Source: Planctomycetales bacterium | Lineage (GTDB): Bacteria > Planctomycetota > Planctomycetia > Planctomycetales > Planctomycetaceae | DNA: 44,743 nucleotides | Direction of reading: 5' to 3' | Assembly (NCBI GenBank): GCA_016235885.1 | Contig: JACRIH010000562.1 | Location: forward strand, 1-44,743 | Part shown: positions 25,097-32,751 of the stretch, piece by piece | Layout: the number at the start of each line of letters is the position of its first letter | How positions within the stretch are numbered: the stretch's first letter is position 1 | Translations under genes and position numbers: made by a program | The notes under the pieces: generated by a model | Told to the model about the DNA's origin: nothing | Databases searched by the model: none | The model's input: only the letters and a program-made list of their open reading frames with translations

Positions 25097-26701
25097 TCAT
25101 GAATTTCTTAACGGTGCGAATTGTTGAACGACGGATTTCGCGGTCCGCAGGCCATCGACGGCGGCGCTGATGATGCCGCCAGCGTAGCCGGCTCCTTCGC
25201 CGACGGGGTACAGGCCGGCGATGTTCGGGGACTGACGCGAATCGTTGTCGCGGTCGATGCGGACGGGGGAGCTGCCGCGCATTTCGGGGCCGACGAGGAT
25301 CGCGTCGCGCAGAAAATCGCCGCGCCACTGGCGATCCATGAGTGGCAACCCGGCGCGGATCGCGCGGACGATTGACGGCGGAATCACCTGGCTGAGATCA
25401 GTTGTCACACTGCCCCGTTGGTACGAGCAGACCAATCGCTCGCCGGGAGACGGTGCGCGGCCGGAGACAAAATCGGCGGCGCGCTGGATTGGGGTGAAGT
25501 AGGTTCCGCCGCCGAGACGGAACGCGGCCGATTCGTAGCGGCGCTGGAGTTCGACTCCGGCGAGCGGATGATCGCTGCCGAATTCATCGGTGCCGACGGT
25601 GACGACGAGACCGCTGTTGGCGAACGGCGTGTCGTGCCGCGAGTTGCTCATCCCGTTCGTGCAAAACATGTCGGGTTCGGAAATGCTCGGGATGATGACT
25701 CCTCCGGCGCACATGCAAAATGTGAACACGTCCGGCCGGCCACGGGCGACGAGCGTGTAGTCGGCGGCTCCGAGCAGGCGTTCGTACTCTGGTCGGCCGT
25801 ACTTGTGCCGGTTGACGACCGACTGCGGCTGTTCGATACGGAGCCCGAGTTGAAACGCTTTCGACCGCAAGGGCACGCCACGGCGGACGAGCATTTCGTA
25901 CGTGTCGCGCGCGCTGTGGCCGATGGCGAGGATGACGATCGACGTCCGGATGTAACCGCTCGATGTCATCACTCCGCGCACACGGCCGTCCACGATGTCG
26001 ATGTCTTCCAGCCGGCACCGGAATTGGTAACGGCCGCCGAGCGTCTCAATCTTCCGGCGAAAATTGCGGACCAACAGGGGGAGGCGGTTGCTGCCGAGAT
26101 GCGGGCGATTCTCGTAGCGCAGTTCGGGCTTGCCGCCGCATTCGACGAACCGTTCGAGAACCCAATCGACGTCAGGTCCGCTCATCCGGCAAGTCAGCTT
26201 GCCGTCGCTGAACGTGCCGGCGCCCCCCTCACCGAACAGGTAATTGTTCTCGCGGTCGAAGTCGCCTCCCCGGTCGAACTGGCGGATGGCATGGACGCGG
26301 GTTTTGACGGGATCGCCGCGCTCGATGACGAGAGGTTGATAGCCGCGCTGGGCCAGGTAGTGCGCGGCCAGCAGTCCACCGGGGCCTGAACCGACGATGA
26401 CGGGCGGATCGGACAGCGGTTCGATCCCCGGCGATGGGTCGTCAAACACCGGAGAATCAAACTTCTCGACCCGTTCCGGGCCGTGGCGATGCGGTAGGTG
26501 AAAACCGTCATCCGGCAAAGTGACGACAGCGGAGTAGACGAACTTGAGCGAATCTCGCGAGCGGGCGTCGAGGCTCTTGCGAAGTATCCGCCAGGTCGCG
26601 ACATCTTCCACGCTTCGCCCGAGCCGCTCAGCAATTACATTGGTCAGAGCAGCTTCCGGCTGATCGACCGGCAATTCGAGGTTTCTCAGTCTGAGCAGCA
26701 T
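25097..26701 (-). CDS. FAD-dependent oxidoreductase, COG2509-like
   Basis: The product has 534 residues. A small N-terminal domain (about 1-90, with RLRNLELPVDQPEAAL and ILRKSLDARSRD) precedes a dinucleotide-binding fold, VIVGSGPGGLLAAHYLAQRG (101-120; GSGPGG 104-109). Later come GEGGAGTFSDGKLT and, near the C-terminus, LYPVGEGAGYAGGIISAAVDG, the FAD-binding end. This layout is that of the uncharacterised NAD(FAD)-utilising dehydrogenase group (COG2509). The physiological substrate is unknown. The ATG at 26701 follows a GTG by 3 nt; the ribosome-binding site is weak. It is convergent with hisN and divergent from the first giant gene. Confidence 0.9.
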   Translation of the reverse strand: MLLRLRNLELPVDQPEAALTNVIAERLGRSVEDVATWRILRKSLDARSRDSLKFVYSAVVTLPDDGFHLPHRHGPERVEKFDSPVFDDPSPGIEPLSDPPVIVGSGPGGLLAAHYLAQRGYQPLVIERGDPVKTRVHAIRQFDRGGDFDRENNYLFGEGGAGTFSDGKLTCRMSGPDVDWVLERFVECGGKPELRYENRPHLGSNRLPLLVRNFRRKIETLGGRYQFRCRLEDIDIVDGRVRGVMTSSGYIRTSIVILAIGHSARDTYEMLVRRGVPLRSKAFQLGLRIEQPQSVVNRHKYGRPEYERLLGAADYTLVARGRPDVFTFCMCAGGVIIPSISEPDMFCTNGMSNSRHDTPFANSGLVVTVGTDEFGSDHPLAGVELQRRYESAAFRLGGGTYFTPIQRAADFVSGRAPSPGERLVCSYQRGSVTTDLSQVIPPSIVRAIRAGLPLMDRQWRGDFLRDAILVGPEMRGSSPVRIDRDNDSRQSPNIAGLYPVGEGAGYAGGIISAAVDGLRTAKSVVQQFAPLRNS

Positions 26702-26871
26702 CACGGGGGAACTTTTTGGCGGTCTGGGTGTTTAATCTGGGACTTTCGCGGATTCCAAGTAGTCGGGTTGCCCGAATTGTCTTGGATGAGACTCCCTGGG
26801 GTCAGCGTGCGCGGAGACCGCAGGAGTTTCGCCGTTGAACGTCCGATTGTGGCAGCCGCCGTTCCACTTGT

Positions 26872-26927
26872 CACGCGTTCGCGCGTGCGTGAGAATGTCC
26901 GGCGGTATCCTCACAATTCTCACAATT
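26872..26927. promoter_or_regulatory. Hairpin and direct repeat upstream of first giant gene
   Basis: CACGCG-TTCG-CGCGTG (26872-26887) is a perfect 6-bp hairpin with a UUCG-type tetraloop. TCACAATT occurs twice 9 bp apart (26911-26918 and 26920-26927). Both lie in the 263-nt divergent gap before the giant gene start at 26965. They could be a leader structure and an operator; this is inference. Confidence 0.3.
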
Positions 26928-26964
26928 GATACAGATTGAGTGCCTAACTGAAAGGCGTGTCTCA

Positions 26965-29900
26965 ATGTCGCATCCATCGCGCCATGAGTCAGTTCCAAGT
27001 CCCTGGTTCAATTGGTGGCAGCAGGCGCGGAGCCTGTTCTCACGGTCCGAGCGGTTACGCCGACGGAAGCGATTGCAATCGCTCCCGACCTTCGAACGGC
27101 TCGAGGATCGCACGCTGCTCAGTTCGGCAACTCTGACCACTGGGATCGGAGACGCGAGTCTGTCGGTGACCATTGACGGTGGTGGCGAATTCAGATCCGC
27201 GATCTACGATCCTGTCGGGGCGATCACTCAGGCCGACACGACGTTCCAGTCGTCGCTGTATTTTCGAGAAGGTCCTGCCGGTGCCCGGCAGGAGTTTGGC
27301 AACGGCACGACCGATCCGCTCATCACGGTCAACGCCACCGGTACCCAAGCGACCGGGACGTTCACGGTCAACTCGCTCACATTCGACCTTGTCCAGACCG
27401 TCAGCCCTCTATTTGACGGAGCTGGTGTTCAAAACGGTGCGCTGCTCACGCAGAAGTACCTGATGACCAACACAGGCGCCACGACAGTGGATTTTGAACT
27501 GGTCCGATACCTCGATGGCGACCTGTTGTTCGATGGAACGCTGATCGATGGTGGCGGTCGGCTGACCACACCTTCCGGCACGGAAGTCCTCTTCGAAACG
27601 GACGCCGGCGGCGGTGGTTCCACGGCAACAACCTTCGTGGGTATTACGGGAACCGGGGGCACGATTCCGGCGGTCAATCGCTTCGAGATCGATTCCTACA
27701 GCGGGCTGGAGACCCGCATCGCGAACGGCACCGCGCTGGATGGTTTGATCACCGGCGATAACAATGCCGATGGGTTTGTCGATGCCGGGAGCGAGTACGA
27801 CGTGACCCTGGGACTGCGCAACCTGTTCACTCTTGCCCCCGGTGCGTCGGACACGTACACGACTTTGACGGTCTTTGGTACGGGGGCACCAAACCAACTG
27901 GATTTTGGTGCGGGTGGCTCGGTCTTCAACGACCTCGACGGAGACGGAACCAATGACCCCGGAGAACCTCCGCTGCCGAACTGGACAATTTTTGCCGATC
28001 AGAACCGCAACGGGGTCTTGGATAGCGGGTCGCAAACCTTCACCGCGACCGACACCCCGAAGTTTTTGCGGGACACCACCATCACGAATTCGACGATTGA
28101 TGTCGCCGGGTTTACAGGGGACGTCACGGACGTCACGGTGAATCTGGACATTACGCACGCGTACGATAACGACCTGACGGTCACGCTGATCGCCCCCAGT
28201 GGAAACCGGGTGAAGTTGTTCTCGCAAGTCGGCGGTTCGCTGGACAACTTCACGAACACGACTCTGGACGATCAAGCTGCCACTCTGATCACCGCGGGTT
28301 TCGTTCCATTCACCGGTTCGTTCCGGCCGATGGAGCCGTTGTCCCGGTTCAAAAGCGAGCCGCCCAACGGGACTTGGACTCTGGAAGTGAACGATGTTCG
28401 ATCCCGCGATGAAGGGGTGTTGAATAACTGGTCGTTGACGATTGCCACCAGCGAGAATTTCGCAGTGAGCGACAACAGCGGCAACTTCAATCTCCGGCTG
28501 CCGAACGCCGGGATCTATTTCATCACCGAGGTTCCGCAATTGGGTTGGACAGAGACCACTCCCGGCGGCAGCGGTTCAGTGCAGGTGCTGGTGCTCCAGA
28601 ACCAGAATGTGACCGGTTTGTTGTTCGGGAACCGGGTGAGCAATGCCCCCGCGCCGGTGTTGCATCTGCCCACCGGACCGGTGACGTACACCGAAAATGC
28701 CCCGGCCGTTGTGCTTGATCCCGGGATGCGGGTGGAAGACGCGAATTCCTCCAACTTCAACGGGGGGAGCGTGACTGTCTCGCTGACTGCCAATGGCACG
28801 GTGAACGACCGTGTGGAGATTCTCAATCAGGGAACCGGAGTCGGTCAGATTTCGATCTCGGGAGCGACCGTTCGCTTTGACGGAACGAGTATCGGAACCT
28901 TCACCGGCGGAAACGGGGCAACGCCACTGGTCATCACACTCAACGGCAACGCCACGTCGTCGATCACCACGGCGCTGCTGAGGGCGATCACGTTTCGTAC
29001 CCTGGGGGAAAACCCGTCCACGTTGGCGCGGACGGTTCAGGTTTCGATCACGGATGGTGTGGGTGGCTTCACCAGCGTCCCTGTGGTGACGACCGTGAAT
29101 GTCGTGGCCGTGAATGATCCGCCGGTCAACACGCTGCCTGGCCCCATCACGGTGTCAAAGAACAATTCGGTGACGATCAGCGGAGCGACGGCCATTGCCG
29201 TGTCCGACGTGGACGCCTTGGACACCGATCTGGTGCAGGTGCAATTGACCGCTCAGGATGGCACGCTGTCGTTGAGCACGACCAACGGTCTGACGTTCTC
29301 GTTCACCGATCCGAACGGAACGGGAGCGGGCAGCGGCACCGGTGATTTCACGATGACATTTCGTGGCACGCGGACCAGTGTCAACGCGGCGCTGAACGGG
29401 TTGGTCTTCGCACCACTGTTGGGGTTCGCTGGCTCGACGACGGTTGGCATTGTCACGAACGACCTCGGGACAACTGGAACGGGTGGAGCACTGACGGATA
29501 CCGATGCCCTCGGTTTCACGGTGGTCAACCTGATTCCCACCCTGACTGCCATCGCGACCCTGACTGGTGCCGCCGAGGACACGGACTTCACGATCACGTA
29601 TGCCGCTCTGGCCGCGGCGGCAAACGAGGCCGATGCCAACAACGATGTCGTCACGTTCCGCGTGGACAGCGTAGGGATCGGCAGCACATTGACAAAGACC
29701 GGTTTCGCGGTGATCCCCGGCCTCACCACATTGGGAGTCGGCGAGTCATTGGTGTGGCGTGGCCCAGCCAACACCAACGGCATCCTCGCCGGATTTGCCG
29801 TCCGGGCCTTCGATGGAACCGACGTGTCGTCGCCACCGGTGGTGGTCAATATCGACGTGTCGCCGCAGCCAGATGCTCCGACGCTTTCGCTGGTGAGCAC

Positions 29901-32436
29901 GCTGCCCGGTGCATTTATCAGCGTCCCGGCGATCAACAACATCCCGTTCGACATCACGTATTCGCAACTGGCCGCTGCGGCCAACGAAGCGGACGTGGAT
30001 GGCGATGCTCTCAACTTCCGCGTCGAATCCATTGGCACGGGCAGCACGCTGGAGGAGGGATTCGGACCGGTCATTCCGGGGAACAGTCAACTCAGTCCGG
30101 GCGAGACATGGACTTGGACATCGTCCCTGGGGGCATCAGGCGACACCGCCGCGTTTACGATCGTGGCCATTGACCCCGGTGGGCTGACATCGGGCACACC
30201 GATCACCGTGTTAGTCAACGTGATTCCGAATCAGGCACCCACGCTCACTTCCGTCGGCACGCTGACGGGTGGGTTGCGAAACATTCCCTTCCCGGTCAGC
30301 CACACACTGTTGGCCGGTGTCGCCAATGAAGCCGATCAGGACAACGATCCAATCAGCTTCCGGATCGAGACGCTCACCCAGGGGACGCTCACCAAGAATG
30401 GTGTTGCGGTGGTTCCGGGAACGACGACCGTCGCTGCGGGCGAAGCCTTCTTGTGGACACCACCCGCCGGCGTGCAGGGGACCGCGGTCCCGGCTTTCAC
30501 GATCGTGGCGTTTGACGGGTTCCGGCCCTCGGCCACTCCCGTTCAGGTCAACGTCGAACTCATCAACCTCGCACCGACGTTCACGTTCATCCCCACGTTG
30601 ACCGGCGGACAAGAAGACCAACCGTATCCCATTCCGCATGCCGCCTTGATCGCCCAGGCCAATGAAGCCGATCAAAACAACGATCCCATCAGTTTCCGAA
30701 TTGGTCAGTTGGGAGTCGGCACACTGACCATCAACGGGCAGCCCGTTGTCGCCGGTTCCACAATGATCACCGCCAGCGACACAGTCACGTGGACGCCCCC
30801 CGCCAATCTGAGCGGAGTCTTTCCGGCGTTTTCCATTCGAGCCTTCGATGGCGACCTGCTGTCCAGCGCCGAAGTTCCCGTCAACATCTCGTTGACACCC
30901 GTTCCGGATTCACCCACGCTGACCGCAATCAACACGATCTCGCTTGGGTTTGAATCGTTGCCGTTCGACTTCACCTACGGAATTGTTGCGGCCGCCGCGA
31001 ACGAAAACGATGCCGATGGGGACGTGGTCAGCTTCCGTGTCGAATCGGTGGTGACGGGCACACTCACGAAGAACGGCCTGTCGGTCGTCGCGGGCGTCAC
31101 GTTGCTCGGTCCCGGAGAAAAGCTGGTGTGGACGCCTCCCGCCGGGACAAGTGGCGTGGTTGCGGCGTTTACCGTGCGGGCGACGGACGGAACACGGGCC
31201 AAAGTGCTCAATGTCACCAATCCCGGCCTGCTGACCGACGGCGACCGCTTCACGATTACCACGGGAAACACGTCGGTCGCATTTGAATTCGAAAACACCG
31301 CGATCGGGAATGGAGTCACGCCGGGAAATATCGCAGTCAACTTCACGGCGGGCCAGACTGCGGCGGAGGTGGCGGCGACAATTCAGGCGGCGATCAACGG
31401 CTCGACCCTGAACGTGATCAAACCGGCTCCGCTGACCGGTTCCCAGGTGACGATCGACGGGGTTGTTTTCAATCCCGCAATCAGCACCGTGCTGGTGAAC
31501 GGTTCGGCAATGAGTGCGGCCGATGGTGGGCCGAGTTTGCGGGCGCTCTCCGCGACGAGCGTCACTGCCAGCGTCCAGGTTGAAGCATTACAGCCCAAGC
31601 AAATGTTGCGGGCGTACAATCGCCCGCTCGACTACCACTTCTTCACGACCTCCGCCCCGGAGTATCAAAACGCGGTCGACCACGGTTACGTGGGCGAGGC
31701 CGCGGACGCGGCGGCAAATCGCACAGCGTTCGGCGTTCCAACCGTTCAAGCGCAGGGGACGTCGCCAATTCACCGGCTCCGCAATCCGTTCTCGGGGCGT
31801 CATTACTACACAAACAACACAGCCGAGAAAAACTTCCTGGCTCAGATCGGCTGGATTTACGAAAAAGACGAAGGGTTCATCTTCACGACCCAATTGCCGA
31901 ACACCGTCGAGATCTTCAAACTGTACAACCGCAGCACCGGTGCCCACATTTATGTGGACAGTGCCACAACTCGACAAGCCATCCTGAATCTGTCGCCCGC
32001 GTGGGAAGGTCATCACACCAGCCTTGGCTTCGCGTTTCATTTCAATGCGAGCGGTGCCCCCGTGCTGACTCCGAGTAGCGCTCCCGCGCGGTCGGCCCCC
32101 AGTCGTGGTGATGCACCAGACGAAACGGTGACACGGTCTCTTCCGACACCACTGTCCAGCCATCCTCTCGGCACCACAATCGCCTTCGACCGGAATGAGC
32201 TGCCGGGCCAGATGGCGACCCGCGCCAGTTTGGTCACCCCCGCAGGCTCCGTTCCCTCGCGAGTCAACCCACAGAACTCGCTCGTCCGGCCATCCGGATC
32301 GGTGCTCGGCGACGAATCCACACAATCCCATCGACTCCAACAACCGGCTTTTCCCTCGTCATCGGCTCTGGATGATTTTTGGACCACGGTCGGCCGGGTG
32401 AACGGCGAGTTGTTGGGTGTCCTGACTGACTTGTAA
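26965..32436 (+). CDS. Giant surface protein: LEPR-XLL, P-domain, cadherin-like repeats, DUF5648-like end
   Basis: The product has 1823 residues. The N-terminus has no hydrophobic signal; it reads PWFNWWQQARSLF, then a run of Arg/Lys, then the LEPR-XLL signature LEDRTLL (46-52) of planctomycete exported giants. A proprotein-convertase P-domain follows (about 365-490, DNDLTVTLIAPSGNRVKLFS, PNGTWTLEVNDV). Beta-sandwich domains come next, with VNDPPVNTLPGPITVS. Five cadherin-like repeats of 110-115 residues cover 29527-31200 (each has an NEADANNDVVTFRV-like turn). An unknown module (31201-31530) is placed within the last one. The end has a DUF5648-like part (LRAYNRPLDYHFFTT, HYYTNNTAEKNFL), then a Ser/Pro-rich tail. 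AAGG lies 9 nt before the ATG. It is probably a secreted or surface adhesive protein. Confidence 0.92.
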   Translation: MSHPSRHESVPSPWFNWWQQARSLFSRSERLRRRKRLQSLPTFERLEDRTLLSSATLTTGIGDASLSVTIDGGGEFRSAIYDPVGAITQADTTFQSSLYFREGPAGARQEFGNGTTDPLITVNATGTQATGTFTVNSLTFDLVQTVSPLFDGAGVQNGALLTQKYLMTNTGATTVDFELVRYLDGDLLFDGTLIDGGGRLTTPSGTEVLFETDAGGGGSTATTFVGITGTGGTIPAVNRFEIDSYSGLETRIANGTALDGLITGDNNADGFVDAGSEYDVTLGLRNLFTLAPGASDTYTTLTVFGTGAPNQLDFGAGGSVFNDLDGDGTNDPGEPPLPNWTIFADQNRNGVLDSGSQTFTATDTPKFLRDTTITNSTIDVAGFTGDVTDVTVNLDITHAYDNDLTVTLIAPSGNRVKLFSQVGGSLDNFTNTTLDDQAATLITAGFVPFTGSFRPMEPLSRFKSEPPNGTWTLEVNDVRSRDEGVLNNWSLTIATSENFAVSDNSGNFNLRLPNAGIYFITEVPQLGWTETTPGGSGSVQVLVLQNQNVTGLLFGNRVSNAPAPVLHLPTGPVTYTENAPAVVLDPGMRVEDANSSNFNGGSVTVSLTANGTVNDRVEILNQGTGVGQISISGATVRFDGTSIGTFTGGNGATPLVITLNGNATSSITTALLRAITFRTLGENPSTLARTVQVSITDGVGGFTSVPVVTTVNVVAVNDPPVNTLPGPITVSKNNSVTISGATAIAVSDVDALDTDLVQVQLTAQDGTLSLSTTNGLTFSFTDPNGTGAGSGTGDFTMTFRGTRTSVNAALNGLVFAPLLGFAGSTTVGIVTNDLGTTGTGGALTDTDALGFTVVNLIPTLTAIATLTGAAEDTDFTITYAALAAAANEADANNDVVTFRVDSVGIGSTLTKTGFAVIPGLTTLGVGESLVWRGPANTNGILAGFAVRAFDGTDVSSPPVVVNIDVSPQPDAPTLSLVSTLPGAFISVPAINNIPFDITYSQLAAAANEADVDGDALNFRVESIGTGSTLEEGFGPVIPGNSQLSPGETWTWTSSLGASGDTAAFTIVAIDPGGLTSGTPITVLVNVIPNQAPTLTSVGTLTGGLRNIPFPVSHTLLAGVANEADQDNDPISFRIETLTQGTLTKNGVAVVPGTTTVAAGEAFLWTPPAGVQGTAVPAFTIVAFDGFRPSATPVQVNVELINLAPTFTFIPTLTGGQEDQPYPIPHAALIAQANEADQNNDPISFRIGQLGVGTLTINGQPVVAGSTMITASDTVTWTPPANLSGVFPAFSIRAFDGDLLSSAEVPVNISLTPVPDSPTLTAINTISLGFESLPFDFTYGIVAAAANENDADGDVVSFRVESVVTGTLTKNGLSVVAGVTLLGPGEKLVWTPPAGTSGVVAAFTVRATDGTRAKVLNVTNPGLLTDGDRFTITTGNTSVAFEFENTAIGNGVTPGNIAVNFTAGQTAAEVAATIQAAINGSTLNVIKPAPLTGSQVTIDGVVFNPAISTVLVNGSAMSAADGGPSLRALSATSVTASVQVEALQPKQMLRAYNRPLDYHFFTTSAPEYQNAVDHGYVGEAADAAANRTAFGVPTVQAQGTSPIHRLRNPFSGRHYYTNNTAEKNFLAQIGWIYEKDEGFIFTTQLPNTVEIFKLYNRSTGAHIYVDSATTRQAILNLSPAWEGHHTSLGFAFHFNASGAPVLTPSSAPARSAPSRGDAPDETVTRSLPTPLSSHPLGTTIAFDRNELPGQMATRASLVTPAGSVPSRVNPQNSLVRPSGSVLGDESTQSHRLQQPAFPSSSALDDFWTTVGRVNGELLGVLTDL
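29527..31200 (+). repeat. Five cadherin-like coding repeats
   Basis: Protein units of 110-115 residues start near 29527, 29869, 30229, 30565 and 30904. Each begins with a P-T-L-T or P-T-F-T motif and has a Y-x2-L-x2-A-A-N-E-A-D turn and a final V-x-A-x-D-G. The DNA copies have diverged, so the array is old. Confidence 0.85.
31201..31530 (+). repeat. Module A, copy 1 (unrecognised coding module)
   Basis: About 110 residues starting KVLNVTN, core LTDGDRFTITTG, FEFEN, then A-A-T-I-Q-A-A-I-N-G and ending in A-D-G-G. Its start and end match copy 2 in the next gene (33337-33672). It follows the FTVRATDGT end of the fifth cadherin-like repeat. Confidence 0.75.
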
Positions 32437-32751
32437 CGCGGTTGAAAATCGATGCACTTTCGAAGTCGGTCACGATTGTGTGACAGTCAAATGACCGCTG
32501 TGCAGCGACTTCAGCTATTCCCACCTGTTTCAAAATGCCACGGCCCGAAATGAATGATTGAGTGTTTAATTTCGGAATTGTGGGCCACGCATTCTGGACA
32601 AAGGTTTCAAGGTGGGACGGTCGAAGAAACTTTGTGTATTGCGTAGCTCTGCGCATGCCGTGAGTTTGTGCCGTTTGGCTCACGGAGACGCCGTTAAAGG
32701 AGTTACGCTTGTCGTCCAACCTGGTGTACGAACGCTCGGGAGTGCTTGAGA
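32437..32751. other. 315-nt gap between the two giant genes
   Basis: The gap holds nested stems soon after the stop (GAAGTCG 32462-32468 with CGACTTC 32506-32512, and GTCAC with GTGAC inside), a short ATTTCGG stem near 32545-32575, and a 7-bp hairpin CCGTGAG / CTCACGG (32658-32685). A strong ribosome-binding sequence AAAGGAG (32696-32702) precedes a TTG at 32709 that is not in frame with the giant gene. No promoter is convincing. Confidence 0.45.
32658..32685 (+). promoter_or_regulatory. Leader hairpin before second giant gene
   Basis: CCGTGAG (32658-32664) pairs with CTCACGG (32679-32685) around a 14-nt loop, 11 nt before an AAAGGAG sequence. It could be a leader structure controlling translation or the end of a terminator; no T-tract follows. 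Confidence 0.25.
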
